Shown here: positions 1 through 9,811 of the stretch, one piece after another
How positions within the stretch are numbered: position 1 is the first letter of the stretch
How the letters are laid out: each line of letters begins with the position of its first letter
From: Massilia sp. H6
GTDB lineage: Bacteria; Pseudomonadota; Gammaproteobacteria; Burkholderiales; Burkholderiaceae_D
Assembly: GCF_024802625.1 (NCBI RefSeq)
Contig: NZ_CP103371.1
Location: 992,001-1,056,000 of the forward strand
Direction of reading: 5' to 3'
DNA: 64,000 nt
Position numbers and translations under genes: made by a program
The notes under the pieces: generated by a model
What the model was told of the DNA's origin: nothing
What the model saw: the letters and a program-made list of their open reading frames with translations, nothing else
The model's database searches: none

Positions 1-1160
1 GTGACATTGGTGCGCTCGCCGACGTTGACGAACAGCGAGCTGTCGTCAACCGTGAATGGCTCCAGGCCCGACAGGCGCATCGCGACCGGAACGGTGGGCA
101 GCGCGCGCGGCGTGCGCCCTTCGAGCATCTTTGAGATCGCAGCGATATGCTCGGGCGTGGTGCCGCAGCAGCCGCCGGCAATGTTGATAAAGCCGGCGTC
201 GGCGAATTCGCGCAGCAGCGCCGAGGTGTCGGCTGGCAGCTCGTCGAAGCCGGTGTCGCTCATCGGGTTGGGCAGGCCGGCGTTCGGGTAGATGCACACG
301 AAGGTGTCGGCAATCCTGGACAGCTCTTCGGCATAGGGGCGCATCAGGGCTGCGCCCAGCGCGCAGTTCAGCCCGATGGTGAGTGGCTTGGCGTGGCGTA
401 CCGAATTCCAGAAAGCCGGCACCGTCTGGCCCGACAGGATGCGGCCCGAGGCGTCGGTGACGGTGCCCGAGATCATGATCGGCAGGCGCGCGATAGCCGG
501 GTGCTCGTCGAAGTACTGGTCGATCGCGAACAGCGCGGCCTTGCAGTTCAGGGTGTCGAAGATGGTCTCGACCAGCAGCACGTCGGCGCCGCCGTCGACC
601 AGGCCGCGCACCTGCTCGTGGTAGCTGGCAACCAATTGGTCGAAGGTGATGTTGCGCGCGGCGGGGTCGCTCACGCTGGGCGAAATCGATGCGGTCTTGG
701 GCGTCGGTCCGAGTGCGCCGGCCACGAAGCGCGGCTTGTCCGGCGTGGAATATTTCGCGCAGGCCGCGCGCGCCAGCCTGGCCGCTTCGACGTTCATCTC
801 ATAGGCCAGGTGCGCCATGTGGTAGTCGTCCTGCGCTACCCCGGTGGCGCCGAAGGTATTTGTCTCGAGCAGGTCGGCGCCGGCGGCCAGGTAGCGTTCG
901 TGGATTTCCTGGATGATGTGCGGCTGCGTCAGGGTCAACAGTTCATTGTTGCCCTTGACGAAGAGCTCGCGCGTGCTGGGGTTGGCCAGATCTTGCGGCG
1001 CGGTAAAGTTCGCAAACCGCTCGCCACGGTAGGCCGCTTCATCGAGGTGGTATTGCTGGATGATGGTGCCCATCGCGCCATCCAGGATCATGATGCGGCG
1101 CGACATAATCTCGCGCAACTGGGCGTCGATCGGGGACAGGGTGGCGTGGGGGGTATGCAT
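1..1160 (-). CDS. metH: Methionine synthase, cobalamin-dependent (5' part; truncated by window edge)
   Basis: Methionine synthase moves a methyl group from methyltetrahydrofolate via cobalamin to homocysteine. The visible 386 codons hold the homocysteine-binding barrel (residues 1 to about 345) with zinc ligands Cys266 (in GLNCALGA) and Cys331/Cys332 (in GGCCGT). At residue 361 the frame runs without a stop into MRLSGLEPF and [10 protein letters not shown], the start of the folate-binding domain. Some related bacteria have these two parts as separate genes; here they are one frame as far as can be seen. The start ATG at 1160 gives [10 protein letters not shown]; no strong ribosome binding site is visible. 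The cobalamin-binding and activation domains would lie outside the window. Confidence 0.95.
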   Translation of the reverse strand, partial: MHTPHATLSPIDAQLREIMSRRIMILDGAMGTIIQQYHLDEAAYRGERFANFTAPQDLANPSTRELFVKGNNELLTLTQPHIIQEIHERYLAAGADLLETNTFGATGVAQDDYHMAHLAYEMNVEAARLARAACAKYSTPDKPRFVAGALGPTPKTASISPSVSDPAARNITFDQLVASYHEQVRGLVDGGADVLLVETIFDTLNCKAALFAIDQYFDEHPAIARLPIMISGTVTDASGRILSGQTVPAFWNSVRHAKPLTIGLNCALGAALMRPYAEELSRIADTFVCIYPNAGLPNPMSDTGFDELPADTSALLREFADAGFINIAGGCCGTTPEHIAAISKMLEGRTPRALPTVPVAMRLSGLEPFTVDDSSLFVNVGERTNV

Positions 1161-1288
1161 ATGGGTGACTTTCTCGATAAGCGGCAAGAGGTCTGCGGCA
1201 GGCCGTGACTGATGGGCGGTCTGAAATTATACGTCAAGGTGCCGATTTGCTCTGGCGGGGCCAGAACTGCGGCTGACTGTATGTATCT

Positions 1289-1358
1289 TTTTGTAAGGAT
1301 GACTTGAACTGATACATTGCGTTACAAAACCCGTCGTATCCGCAATCTTTGCGTTACA
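1289..1358 (+). promoter_or_regulatory. Candidate operator repeats upstream of the BrnA-like gene
   Basis: The 10-base sequence TTGCGTTACA occurs twice as an exact direct repeat, at 1317-1326 and 1349-1358, exactly 32 bases apart (about three helical turns). TTTTGTAA at 1289-1296 is the inverted match of TTACAAAA at 1322-1329. BrnA antitoxins are known to autoregulate by binding operator repeats; applying that here is inference. The rest of the 258-base gap between metH and the BrnA-like gene shows nothing else clear. Confidence 0.3.
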
Positions 1359-1418
1359 TACACCAACGACAATTACCTAGTCGACACATCGTTGGCTATG
1401 CTTTTAACGGGATAGGGT

Positions 1419-1655
1419 ATGAACAAAGAATATGTGCCGGACTGGGACCACGCGGTGATGCGTGATGAGGAGCCGACCATCGCGTCGAAGCCGCTGTTGG
1501 CCAATGGCGTCAAGCAGATCGTGACGATCCGCCTGGACGTGGACATGCTGGAATGGTTCAAGGGTGCGGGCCCGGGCTACCAGACCCGCATCAACCAGGT
1601 GCTGCGCGAGCACATGGACGCGCAGCGCGCCGCCGCAGCAAAGTACGACAAGTAA
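1419..1655 (+). CDS. Orphan BrnA-like antitoxin (ribbon-helix-helix type)
   Basis: This 78-residue protein carries the pattern of the BrnA antitoxin family (PF14384): a positively and negatively charged N-terminus, then VTIRLDVDMLEWFKGAGPGY and QTRINQVLREHM at about residues 32-66, the DNA-binding ribbon-helix-helix part. BrnA normally neutralises the RNase BrnT encoded just upstream, but the 258 bases upstream hold no BrnT frame and the downstream neighbour is convergent fmt. The start ATG follows GGGATAGGG. A role as a free-standing DNA-binding regulator is therefore as likely as a toxin partner. A GC hairpin without a T tract (around 1660-1681) follows the stop. Confidence 0.75.
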   Translation: MNKEYVPDWDHAVMRDEEPTIASKPLLANGVKQIVTIRLDVDMLEWFKGAGPGYQTRINQVLREHMDAQRAAAAKYDK

Positions 1656-1714
1656 TGGCTTGGGGCGCAAGCCCCAGGCCGGGTGGATGAGCGCGGGCGG
1701 CTAGCCCGGCCGCG

Positions 1715-2665
1715 CTACGAAAATCGCATGCCGGCCAACGGCAGGCTTTTCAAAAACTCCGCAGCGGGCAAGCGCTTGCCGCCCGGCTTCTGTAGTTCGG
1801 TCAGCCGCAGTGCGCCTTCTGCACACGCCACCACGATACCGTGCTGGCCATCGGCTGACAGCACCTGCCCCGGCGCGCCGCTGCCCGGCGCCAGTTCGGC
1901 GTTCCAGATCTTCACCGTCACGTCATCAACCAGCCCGTGCGCACCCGGAAACGGGTTGAACGCGCGTATCCGGCGCCACAATAGCGTAGCCGGCAAGCCG
2001 AAATCGAGCTTTGCTTCTTCTTTGCTGATCTTGGCGGCATAGGTCACGCCCTGTTCCGGTTGCGGCACCGCATCGAGCTGCCCTTGCGCCATCTTGCGCA
2101 GCGCCTCGACGATCATGTTCGCGCCCAGTTCCGCCAGCGTGTCGTGCAGGCTGCCAGTGGTATCGGTGTCGCCGATCGCAACGCGCTCGATGAGCATCAT
2201 CGGCCCGGTGTCGAGCCCTTCTTCCATGCCCATGATGGTCACCCCGGTCTCGCGGTCGCCCGCTTCGATGGCGCGGTGAATGGGCGCGGCGCCGCGCCAG
2301 CGCGGCAGCAGCGAACCATGGATGTTGATGCAAGGCTTGATATCGAGTGTGGCGCGCGGCAGGATCAGCCCATAGGCCGCCACCACCATCACGTCATAGT
2401 CCAGGTCCAGCAGGCGTTGGTGGATGGCCTGCGCCTGTTCGGCGCGTTGCGGGTCCTTGCTGTCCGTGCGCAGCGACAAAGGCTGCGCCACCTCGATGCC
2501 GTGCGCCAGCGCATACTGCTTGACCGCGGAAGCCTGCAACTGCATGCCGCGCCCGGCCGGGCGGTCGGGCTGGGTCAGGACCAGGGGGATCTCGAAGCCG
2601 GCCTGGTGCAGCGCGCGCAGGGCACTCGCGGCAAACTCGGGGGTGCCGGCAAAAACGACTCGCAT
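1715..2665 (-). CDS. fmt: Methionyl-tRNA formyltransferase
   Basis: Fmt formylates initiator Met-tRNA using 10-formyltetrahydrofolate. The 316-residue protein opens with [11 protein letters not shown] and carries the family's catalytic residues Asn114, His116 ([12 protein letters not shown]) and Asp152 (EEGLDTGPM). The C-terminal OB-like tRNA-binding domain follows from about residue 205. Two starts are possible: ATG at 2665, used here because [11 protein letters not shown] is the usual beginning, or ATG at 2674, which adds MAP. The gene follows def after a few bases, so formylation and deformylation enzymes are co-transcribed, as in most bacteria. The frame extends further upstream, but that part overlaps def and is not coding. 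Confidence 0.96.
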   Translation of the reverse strand: MRVVFAGTPEFAASALRALHQAGFEIPLVLTQPDRPAGRGMQLQASAVKQYALAHGIEVAQPLSLRTDSKDPQRAEQAQAIHQRLLDLDYDVMVVAAYGLILPRATLDIKPCINIHGSLLPRWRGAAPIHRAIEAGDRETGVTIMGMEEGLDTGPMMLIERVAIGDTDTTGSLHDTLAELGANMIVEALRKMAQGQLDAVPQPEQGVTYAAKISKEEAKLDFGLPATLLWRRIRAFNPFPGAHGLVDDVTVKIWNAELAPGSGAPGQVLSADGQHGIVVACAEGALRLTELQKPGGKRLPAAEFLKSLPLAGMRFS

Positions 2666-2675
2666 CGGCGCCATC

Positions 2676-3221
2676 TCAGTAGCGGCGGCCGGCGGCCCTG
2701 AGCGCAGCCTCGCGTTCCATTCCGCGCTCTTCTTTTTGCAGCTTGGCCTTGATGCGGTTGCGCTTGAGCGGCGACAGGTATTCGACGAAGACCTTGCCGA
2801 CCAGGTGGTCCATCTCGTGCTGGATGCACACGGCCAGCAGGCCGTCGGCTTCGATCTCGAACTCCTTGCCATCGACATCGCGCGCCTTGCACTTGACGCG
2901 CGATGGACGCTCGACGCCGTCGTAGACGCCAGGTACCGACAAACAGCCTTCGTCGTAGACCTGCTTGTCGTCGCTGGACCAGGTGATTTCGGGATTGATC
3001 ATGACCATGAGCTGGTCGTTGGTTTCCGACACGTCGATCGTGATGACCTGCTCATGCACGTCGACCTGGGAAGCGGCCAGGCCCACGCCCGGGGCGTCGT
3101 ACATCGTGGCGGCCATGTCCGCGACCAGCTGGCGCAGGCGTTCGGTGCCGAATTCGGTGACCGGGGCGGCGATCTTGTGCAGGCGCGGGTCAGGGTAGCG
3201 AAGGATATTCAATAAGGCCAT
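2676..3221 (-). CDS. def: Peptide deformylase
   Basis: Peptide deformylase removes the N-formyl group from nascent proteins with a metal centre. All three family motifs are intact in this 181-residue protein: GVGLAASQ at 45-52, EGCLS at 91-95 (metal-binding Cys) and HEMDH at 135-139 (two metal-binding His and the catalytic Glu). The C-terminus is a charged helix rich in Lys, Arg and Glu. Its stop is one base before the upstream fmt start candidate, so def and fmt form a tight two-gene operon. The 265 bases upstream separate it from the divergent LysM gene and must contain both promoters. Confidence 0.97.
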   Translation of the reverse strand: MALLNILRYPDPRLHKIAAPVTEFGTERLRQLVADMAATMYDAPGVGLAASQVDVHEQVITIDVSETNDQLMVMINPEITWSSDDKQVYDEGCLSVPGVYDGVERPSRVKCKARDVDGKEFEIEADGLLAVCIQHEMDHLVGKVFVEYLSPLKRNRIKAKLQKEERGMEREAALRAAGRRY

Positions 3222-3486
3222 AGTCGGGAAATTCAGGAAGAGGATGGAGTCGGTCGGGATGCGCGTACAACCAAAAATGCAACACTCGACCGGCCTGGCA
3301 GGACGCGGTTTGTCTTGCTAGTTCCGGGAATTGTGTGCAGAATTTGATTCAGTACGGCAACCCTTTTACGGACAGGGAGCGACGCATCGTGCGCTTGGCC
3401 ACCACTTTCGCTGGGGCAGGATGACTCTGGCTGCCAGCTATCCGGTGTAAAAGCCGCAATTTACGGACGCATTAACGGACGTCTCA

Positions 3487-4578
3487 ATGAAAAATTTTAG
3501 CACAGTCGTGGCCCGTGCTGCTGCCGTGGCGCTAGTTGCATGTGCCGCCGCCAGCCCGGTCCAGGCCGCCAATTGCGCGTTTCGCCCAAATGCGCCCGAC
3601 CAGCATGTCGTGGTCAAGGGCGATACCCTCTGGGACATTTCCGGCACATTCTTGCAGAACCCATGGTGCTGGCCCCAGGTGTGGGGCATGAACCGCGATG
3701 AAATCCGCAACCCGCACTGGATCTATCCAGGCCAGGTGATCTATTTCGACCGCGCCCGTGGCCGCCTGTCGCTCACCCGCCCGGGTGGCGATGAGCGCAG
3801 CGCGCCGCCCACCACCAGATTGTCGCCGCAGGTGCGCACCGAGGCGCTCGACCGCGACGCCCTGCAATCGATCCCGGCCGGCATGATCGAACCTTACCTC
3901 ACCCAGCCGCTGGTAGTCGAAGGCGACGAACTGGCAGGCGCCCCGCGCATCGTGGCCTCGCAGGAAGGCCGCGTCTATCTCGGCACCGGCGACCGCGTCT
4001 ATGTCAAAGGCAATGTGCAGGGCGGGGCCAACTTCCAGGTGTTCCGCCCTGGCGGCGTCCTGCGCGACCCGCAAACCGGCAAGGTGCTGGCGCACGAAGC
4101 CGCTTATCTGGGCAGTGTTGCACTCGATACCGAAGCCAAGCCGGGCGTCGACGTGCATACCTTCCGCGTCACTGAAACACGGCAGGAAATCGGCGTTGGC
4201 GACTTGCTGATCCCGCTGCCGCCTGCGCCGGTGCGCAACTACATGCCGCATGCGCCGCTGCAACCGGTCGATGCGCGCGTGATGTCGATCTACGCGGGCG
4301 TGACCTATGCCGGCCAGAGCCAGGTCGTCACTGTCAATCGGGGTTCGCTTGACGGACTCGATGTCGGCTCGGTGCTACAGCTCTATCATCTCGGGAAGAC
4401 GATCGTCGACCCGGCCCACAAAGGCGTGTTCGGCATCGGCAAACAGCAGATCAAGCTGCCCGACGAGCAATACGGCAGCCTGTTCATTTTCCGCGTGTTC
4501 AAGAACGTCTCGTACGGCTTGATCATGCAAGTGACGGCGCCGGTGGAAGTCGGCGACGTGGCCCGCTCACCGGAGTAA
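3487..4578 (+). CDS. Exported LysM-domain protein
   Basis: This 363-residue protein begins with a signal peptide (hydrophobic stretch to about residue 27, ending PVQA). It is followed by one LysM peptidoglycan-binding domain at about 40-88, visible as HVVVKGDTLWDISG and ending NPHWIYPGQVIYF. The remaining 270 residues are mostly beta-rich and not assigned to a family by eye. A LysM protein directly before dprA is a common arrangement in betaproteobacteria; here the dprA start lies 8 bases after the stop, implying co-transcription. The likely place of action is the periplasm at the cell wall; the precise role is unknown. Confidence 0.88.
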   Translation: MKNFSTVVARAAAVALVACAAASPVQAANCAFRPNAPDQHVVVKGDTLWDISGTFLQNPWCWPQVWGMNRDEIRNPHWIYPGQVIYFDRARGRLSLTRPGGDERSAPPTTRLSPQVRTEALDRDALQSIPAGMIEPYLTQPLVVEGDELAGAPRIVASQEGRVYLGTGDRVYVKGNVQGGANFQVFRPGGVLRDPQTGKVLAHEAAYLGSVALDTEAKPGVDVHTFRVTETRQEIGVGDLLIPLPPAPVRNYMPHAPLQPVDARVMSIYAGVTYAGQSQVVTVNRGSLDGLDVGSVLQLYHLGKTIVDPAHKGVFGIGKQQIKLPDEQYGSLFIFRVFKNVSYGLIMQVTAPVEVGDVARSPE

Positions 4579-4586
4579 TCCCACCC

Positions 4587-5717
4587 GTGCAAGACACGGC
4601 CTCCCACCCCACCGGCAGCCTTGCCCTCATCGCCGACTGGATTCGCCTGGAACAGGCGAGCGGGGTGGGGTGCCGCACCGCCAACCTGCTGCTCGGCGCC
4701 TTCGGCTCGCCGTCAGCGATCTTGCGTGCCGGTTACACGGCGCTGGCCGCGCAGGTGGCAGCGCCAGTGGCCGCGGCGCTATGCGCACCGGTCTCGCCCG
4801 ATCTTGCGCAACTGCTTGACGCTACCGCCGACTGGCTGGCCCAGCCCCAGCGCCACATCGTCACGCTGCACGATCCCGAGTATCCCGCGCTGCTGCGCCA
4901 CATCCCCGACCCGCCCTTGCTGCTCTATATAACAGGGCGGCGCGAACTGCTGGCCGCGCCGATGGTCGCGGTGGTCGGCAGCCGCAATGCCAGTGCCCAG
5001 GGCCGCGCCAACGCCGAGGGCTTCGCACAATCCTTGTCCGAGGCCGGGCTATGCGTGGTGTCGGGACTGGCGCTGGGCATCGATACCGCCGCGCACGAAG
5101 GCGCCTTGCGCAGTGCGGGCTCGACCATCGCTGTCATCGGCACCGGCATCGACCGCATCTATCCGGCGCGTAACCGCGCGCTTGCGCATCGCATCGCCCA
5201 GGCCGGCTGCATCGTCAGCGAATACCCGCTTGGCACGCCGCCGCTGGCCGGCAATTTTCCACGCCGCAACCGGATCATCAGCGGCATGAGCGCGGGAGTA
5301 CTCGTGATCGAAGCGGCGGCGCAGTCGGGCTCGCTGATCACGGCGCAACTGGCGGCCGAGCAGGGGCGCGAAGTGTTTGCGCTGCCGGGCTCGATTCATT
5401 CGGCGCTGGCCAAGGGTTGCCACCAGCTGATCCGCGAAGGCGCCCGGCTGGTCGAGACCGTGGACGAGGTTCTCGAGGCAATCCAGGCTTCGCCCATGGT
5501 CGCGCCGCAGCTGCGGCATGCGGCGCAGGACGTGCCAGCCGGCACCGAGGCCTTGCTGGCGGCGCTCGGCCACGACCCGGTCGGACCGGACGAATTGCTG
5601 GGCCGCTGGCAGGGCGACGCCGCGTCGCTGGCGAGCGACCTGCTGGCGCTGGAGCTGGCCGGGCTGGTCGAACGCTTGCCAGGCGGCAGGGTACAGCGGG
5701 TAGTGCGAACAGCTTGA
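4587..5717 (+). CDS. dprA: DNA-processing protein DprA
   Basis: DprA binds incoming single-stranded DNA during natural transformation and loads RecA. The 376-residue protein has a short N-terminal helical region, then the Rossmann-like DprA core at about 110-320 with VVGSRNASAQG, VSGLALGIDTAAH, FPRRNRIISGMS and GSLITAQLAAEQGREVFALPG. A C-terminal winged-helix-like part follows (about 320-376). The start is GTG at 4587, eight bases after the LysM gene; no in-frame ATG exists near it. Presence of dprA alone does not show that the organism is transformable, since most bacteria keep this gene. Confidence 0.95.
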   Translation: MQDTASHPTGSLALIADWIRLEQASGVGCRTANLLLGAFGSPSAILRAGYTALAAQVAAPVAAALCAPVSPDLAQLLDATADWLAQPQRHIVTLHDPEYPALLRHIPDPPLLLYITGRRELLAAPMVAVVGSRNASAQGRANAEGFAQSLSEAGLCVVSGLALGIDTAAHEGALRSAGSTIAVIGTGIDRIYPARNRALAHRIAQAGCIVSEYPLGTPPLAGNFPRRNRIISGMSAGVLVIEAAAQSGSLITAQLAAEQGREVFALPGSIHSALAKGCHQLIREGARLVETVDEVLEAIQASPMVAPQLRHAAQDVPAGTEALLAALGHDPVGPDELLGRWQGDAASLASDLLALELAGLVERLPGGRVQRVVRTA

Positions 5718-5943
5718 TGCGCAATCGCATGGCGGCTCGCGGCTATGCTTCGTGCATGGGTTCGTGCGAAAAAGCATTCCCTTTTCCAGCGGCTTGGTTG
5801 GAATGTACCGCCTTGATTTCATGGAAATAAAAGAAAACTGAATGAACCGACAAGGCCACGAAACAACGCTTTTTACTGGCTGCGCGCGCGCCTGCGAGAC
5901 ACACTTGTGCCGCGACGAGCTTAGCTGCTACAGTAGCGCCACT

Positions 5944-6402
5944 ATGTTCGACATTCTGGTCTACCTCTACGAGACGTACTATCGTCCTGACGCCTGCCCC
6001 GAGCCGGCGGCCCTGGCACGCAAGCTGTCCGCCGTCGGTTTCGATGACATCGAAATCTCCGAGGCGCTGGACTGGCTGTCCGGGCTGACCGAAGCGGAAG
6101 TTACCGACGCCATCGATGCCTGCACCGGCACCCGGTATTACGTGGACGAGGAATACATCGAGCTCGGTAGTGCGGCGATCGGCTTCATCCAGTTCCTCGA
6201 AAGCGCCAAGGTATTGAGCCCGACGCAGCGCGAGATCGTCATCGAGCGCGCGCTGGCCTGCGACGAGTCGCCGGTGGCGCTGGGCAAGCTCAAGATCATC
6301 GTGCTGATGGTTTTGTGGAGCCAGGGCAAGGAGCCCGATGCGCTCATGTTCGACGACCTGTTCGGCGACGACGACGACCAGACACCGCGGCTGTTGCACT
6401 AG
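5944..6402 (+). CDS. smg: Smg family protein (DUF494)
   Basis: Smg is a small acidic protein of unknown biochemical role, usually found between dprA and a topoisomerase gene in beta- and gammaproteobacteria, as here. The 152-residue product starts [13 protein letters not shown], the typical beginning, and ends in an acidic run ([11 protein letters not shown]). The frame is open further upstream to 5842, but that part is Cys/Arg-rich and unlike the family, so the ATG at 5944 is chosen. No clear ribosome binding site precedes it. The 226 bases between dprA and smg show no further gene. Confidence 0.92.
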   Translation: MFDILVYLYETYYRPDACPEPAALARKLSAVGFDDIEISEALDWLSGLTEAEVTDAIDACTGTRYYVDEEYIELGSAAIGFIQFLESAKVLSPTQREIVIERALACDESPVALGKLKIIVLMVLWSQGKEPDALMFDDLFGDDDDQTPRLLH

Positions 6403-6445
6403 GTTTTCGTCGGCTGCCGAAGCGGGCAGGACGATCCCAGACAAG

Positions 6446-6468
6446 ACGGAGCCGCTGGCTCCGTTTTC
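6446..6468 (+). terminator. Rho-independent terminator after smg
   Basis: ACGGAGCC and GGCTCCGT form a perfect 8-bp stem with a three-base loop, followed by TTTTCCATTT. It lies 44 bases after the smg stop and separates smg from topB. Confidence 0.75.
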
Positions 6469-6525
6469 CATTTCCGGCGCTGGCCTGGCGCGCGTCGGCC
6501 CGGCATCCCGCTTCCGATTGTGCAC

Positions 6526-6687
6526 TTGCGGTATCTGCGCCATCGCGCTTATCATTGGCCGCTCCATCGGGACCGTTAACATACCGACACCAGGGGCCGA
6601 ATCGCCCCCAGCCCCGCAAGCATGTATGATGCGCGGGGCCGACCAGCCGGACCGAGGCCCACTCCGGGGCCGACATTCCGGGGCCAA
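6526..6687 (+). promoter_or_regulatory. topB upstream region: candidate promoter and GGGGCC repeats
   Basis: The 311-base gap between smg and topB holds, after the smg terminator, a possible sigma-70 promoter (TTGCGG at 6526-6531, 18-base spacer, TATCAT at 6550-6555). Downstream of it are four copies of GGGGCCGA or GGGGCCAA at 6593, 6635, 6666 and 6680. The repeats also allow GC hairpins in the leader RNA (CCCCGC at about 6612 with GCGGGG at about 6633). Function is unknown and the promoter is a weak match. Confidence 0.3.
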
Positions 6688-6713
6688 TACTATATAAGCA
6701 AGTACAAGAAACT

Positions 6714-9401
6714 ATGACCAAATCCCTCATCATCGCCGAGAAGCCGTCGGTCGCGAACGACATCGCGAAGACGCTGGGCGGCTTCACCAAGCACGATGAG
6801 TACTTCGAATCCGACGAGTACGTGCTGTCGTCGGCGGTCGGCCACCTGCTCGAGATCGCGGTGCCAGAAGAGTTCGACGTCAAGCGCGGCAAGTGGAGCT
6901 TCACCCACCTGCCGATGATCCCGCCGTATTTCGCGCTGAACCCGATCGCCAAGACCGAGTCGCGCCTGAAGGTGTTGAACAAGCTGATCAAGCGCAAGGA
7001 TGTCACCACCCTCATCAACGCATGTGACGCGGGGCGCGAAGGAGAACTGATCTTCCGCCTGATCGCCCAGAATGCGAAGGCGAAACAACCGGTCAAGCGC
7101 CTGTGGCTGCAGTCGATGACGGCCAACGCGATCCGCGAAGGCTTCAAGCAGCTGCGCACCGACGAGGAAATGCTGCCGCTGGCCGATGCCGCGCGCTGCC
7201 GCTCGGAAGCGGACTGGCTGATCGGCATCAACGGCACCCGCGCCATGACCGCCTTCAACTCGAAAGAGGGCGGCTTCTACCTGACCACCGTGGGCCGGGT
7301 GCAGACGCCGACCCTGTCGATCGTGGTCGAGCGCGAAGAGAAGATCAAGAAGTTCGTCTCGCGCGATTTCTGGGAAGTGCGCGCCGAATTCGTGTGCGCG
7401 GCCGGCGTCTACGAAGGCCGCTGGCTCGACCAGAAGTTCAAGAAAGACGAGAACGATCCGGAAAAGCGCGCCGAGCGCCTGTGGAGCAAGCTGGCGGCCG
7501 ATTCGATCGCCACTGCCTGCCGCGGCAAGCCGGGCGTGGTCACCGAAGAATCGAAGCCGACCACCTCGATGGCGCCGGCGCTGTTCGACCTGACCAGCCT
7601 GCAGCGCGAGGCCAACGGCCGCTTTGGCTTCTCGGCCAAGAACACGCTGGGCCTGGCGCAGGCGCTGTACGAGAAGCACAAGGTGCTGACCTACCCGCGT
7701 ACCGATTCGCGCCACCTGCCCGAAGACTACGTACAGACCGTCAAGGACACCATGGGTGCGCTGGCGGAAACGAACAACTACAACCAGTTCGCCAAGCAGG
7801 TCACCAAGAACGGCTGGGTCAAGCCGAACAAGCGCATCTTCGACAACACCAAGATCTCGGATCACTTTGCGATCATTCCGACCGGCGTGGTTCCAAAGAA
7901 CCTGAGCGAGCCGGAACAGAAGCTGTACGACCTGGTCACCCGCCGTTTCCTGGCGGTGTTCTTCCCGCCGGCCGAGTTCCTGGTGACGACCCGCTTCACC
8001 GAAGTGTCGGGCCACCAGTTCAAGACCGAAGGCAAGGTCATGACCAACCCGGGCTGGCTTGCCGTGTATGGCAAGGAATCCCAGACCGACGACAAGGACG
8101 GCGCCAACCTGGTGCCGGTGCAAAAGGGCGAGAAGGTCCAGACCGAGAAGGTCAGCGCCAATGGCCTGGTGACCAAGCCGCCTGCGCGCTACAGCGAAGC
8201 GACGCTGCTGTCGGCAATGGAAGGGGCGGGCAAGCTGCTCGATTCCGACGAACTGCGCGACGCCATGGCTGGCAAGGGCCTGGGCACGCCGGCCACGCGC
8301 GCCGCCATCATCGAGGGCTTGCTGAACGAGAAATACCTGATCCGCGAAGGCCGCGAGCTGATCCCGACCGCGAAAGCCGCGCAGCTCATGACGCTGTTGC
8401 GCGGCCTGGGCGTGAACGAACTGACCGCCCCCGAACTGACCGGCGAGTGGGAGTTCAAGCTGTCGCAGATGGAAAAGGGCAAGATCTCGCGTGACGAGTT
8501 CATGCTCGAGATCCAGCAGATGACGCAGATTATCGTCAAGCGCGCCAAGGAATACAGCAACGATACGATTCCGGGCGATTACGCGACCCTGCAGACGCCA
8601 TGCCCGAATTGTGGCGGCGTGGTCAAGGAAAACTACCGCCGCTTCGCCTGCACCAAGTGCGAATTCTCGATGTCGAAGACACCGGGCAGCCGCCAGTTCG
8701 AGATCAGCGAGGTCGAAGACCTGCTCAAGAACCGCACCATCGGTCCGCTGCAGGGTTTCCGTTCGAAAATGGGCCGGCCGTTCGCGGCCATCCTGCGCAT
8801 CGTGCGCGACGAAGAAATCAAGAACTTCAAGCTCGAATTCGACTTTGGCCAGGACCAGGACGACGAGAACGCCGAGGGCGTCGACTTTACCGGCCAGACC
8901 GCGCTGGGCCCGTGCCCGAAATGCGCCGCTGGCGTGTACGAAATGGGCCTGGCCTATGTGTGCGAGCACAGCGTGGCCAAGCCGAAGACCTGCGACTTCC
9001 GCAGCGGCCGGGTGATCCTGCAGCAGGAAATCCTGCCGGAACAGATGGCCAAGCTGCTGGTCGATGGCAAGACCGACCTGTTGCCCGGCTTCGTTTCGCA
9101 GCGCACCCGCCGCGCGTTCAAGGCATTTTTGGTGCGCGGCAAGGACGGCAAGGTCAGCTTCGAATTCGAGGAGCGCAAGGCCAAGCCGGGCGCCAAGCCA
9201 AAGGCAGCGGCAGCCGAGGGCGCCGAAGATGAGGGCGAGGGCGCAGCACCGGCAAAGACGGCGCGCAAGGCCGCCGCCAAGCCAGCAGCAAAAAAGGCCG
9301 CGGCCAAGCCGGCAGCGAAAAAAGCTGCGGCCAAGCCGGCAGCCAAGAAGGCAGCAGTGCGCAAGCCAGCGGCCAAGAAGATTGCAGCGGCAGAGAAATA
9401 A
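6714..9401 (+). CDS. topB: DNA topoisomerase III
   Basis: A type IA topoisomerase that nicks and passes single strands, acting at replication forks and recombination intermediates. The 895-residue protein has an N-terminal TOPRIM domain ([28 protein letters not shown]) and the catalytic Tyr327 in LTYPRTDS. It also carries C-terminal zinc-finger-like cysteine clusters beginning at residues 630 (CPNCGG...CTKC) and 734 (CPKC). The last 50 residues are almost only Ala, Lys and Pro, in repeated AAAKPAAKK units, resembling eukaryotic H1 or bacterial histone-like tails and probably binding DNA non-specifically. A strong terminator follows directly, and a group II intron starts at its T tract. Confidence 0.96.
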   Translation: MTKSLIIAEKPSVANDIAKTLGGFTKHDEYFESDEYVLSSAVGHLLEIAVPEEFDVKRGKWSFTHLPMIPPYFALNPIAKTESRLKVLNKLIKRKDVTTLINACDAGREGELIFRLIAQNAKAKQPVKRLWLQSMTANAIREGFKQLRTDEEMLPLADAARCRSEADWLIGINGTRAMTAFNSKEGGFYLTTVGRVQTPTLSIVVEREEKIKKFVSRDFWEVRAEFVCAAGVYEGRWLDQKFKKDENDPEKRAERLWSKLAADSIATACRGKPGVVTEESKPTTSMAPALFDLTSLQREANGRFGFSAKNTLGLAQALYEKHKVLTYPRTDSRHLPEDYVQTVKDTMGALAETNNYNQFAKQVTKNGWVKPNKRIFDNTKISDHFAIIPTGVVPKNLSEPEQKLYDLVTRRFLAVFFPPAEFLVTTRFTEVSGHQFKTEGKVMTNPGWLAVYGKESQTDDKDGANLVPVQKGEKVQTEKVSANGLVTKPPARYSEATLLSAMEGAGKLLDSDELRDAMAGKGLGTPATRAAIIEGLLNEKYLIREGRELIPTAKAAQLMTLLRGLGVNELTAPELTGEWEFKLSQMEKGKISRDEFMLEIQQMTQIIVKRAKEYSNDTIPGDYATLQTPCPNCGGVVKENYRRFACTKCEFSMSKTPGSRQFEISEVEDLLKNRTIGPLQGFRSKMGRPFAAILRIVRDEEIKNFKLEFDFGQDQDDENAEGVDFTGQTALGPCPKCAAGVYEMGLAYVCEHSVAKPKTCDFRSGRVILQQEILPEQMAKLLVDGKTDLLPGFVSQRTRRAFKAFLVRGKDGKVSFEFEERKAKPGAKPKAAAAEGAEDEGEGAAPAKTARKAAAKPAAKKAAAKPAAKKAAAKPAAKKAAVRKPAAKKIAAAEK

Positions 9402-9426
9402 CACTGCCCTGATCCAAGTAAGAATG

Positions 9427-9459
9427 AAAACGCGAGCCCGAGGGTTCGCGTTTTTTTTT
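9427..9459 (+). terminator. topB rho-independent terminator
   Basis: AAAACGCGA at 9427-9435 pairs with TCGCGTTTT at 9446-9454, extended by a G-T pair and two C-G pairs around a four-base loop, and followed by nine T residues. It begins 26 bases after the topB stop. It is also the apparent target site of the group IIC intron that starts at 9461. Confidence 0.9.
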
Positions 9460-9811
9460 GGTGCGCCCGGCAGGGCACACTTACTTGGAGGTGAAAGTCC
9501 TCTACTCGCCCGACAAGGGGAAGAGTTAGCTGAACGGCAAGGGTGTCGCGGGCGACTGCGAATCTGGAGGAAGCTGAAGGCAAAGCGCTGGCCTGACGAA
9601 CAGGAAGCGGATACGAGGCGGCGCAGCCGGGTGAGATGTCCAATATCATCAAAGCCCAAAACTTGTACGGAAGGCTGCGACGTAGATCCGACAGGCATAA
9701 GCGTGAAGGTGAGTGCGCAATACCCAATGGGATGGACGCCCCCACTCTACGGCATCAAATGTGCCAAAGTGGTGGTGTCGAAACACCACCTGAACGAGAG
9801 GGAGCGTCATC

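Noticed and set aside
78..80. Possible separate second metH gene starting at MRLSGLEPF
   Set aside because: Some relatives split MetH here, but the frame from 1160 runs through this point without a stop, so a single fused protein is the simpler reading within the visible part.
6690..9698. Very long open frame on the minus strand opposite topB (about 1000 codons)
   Set aside because: It is a reading-frame shadow caused by high GC and codon bias; topB on the plus strand has all motifs. The antisense product is low-complexity Leu/Ala/Arg and crosses the terminator and intron start.
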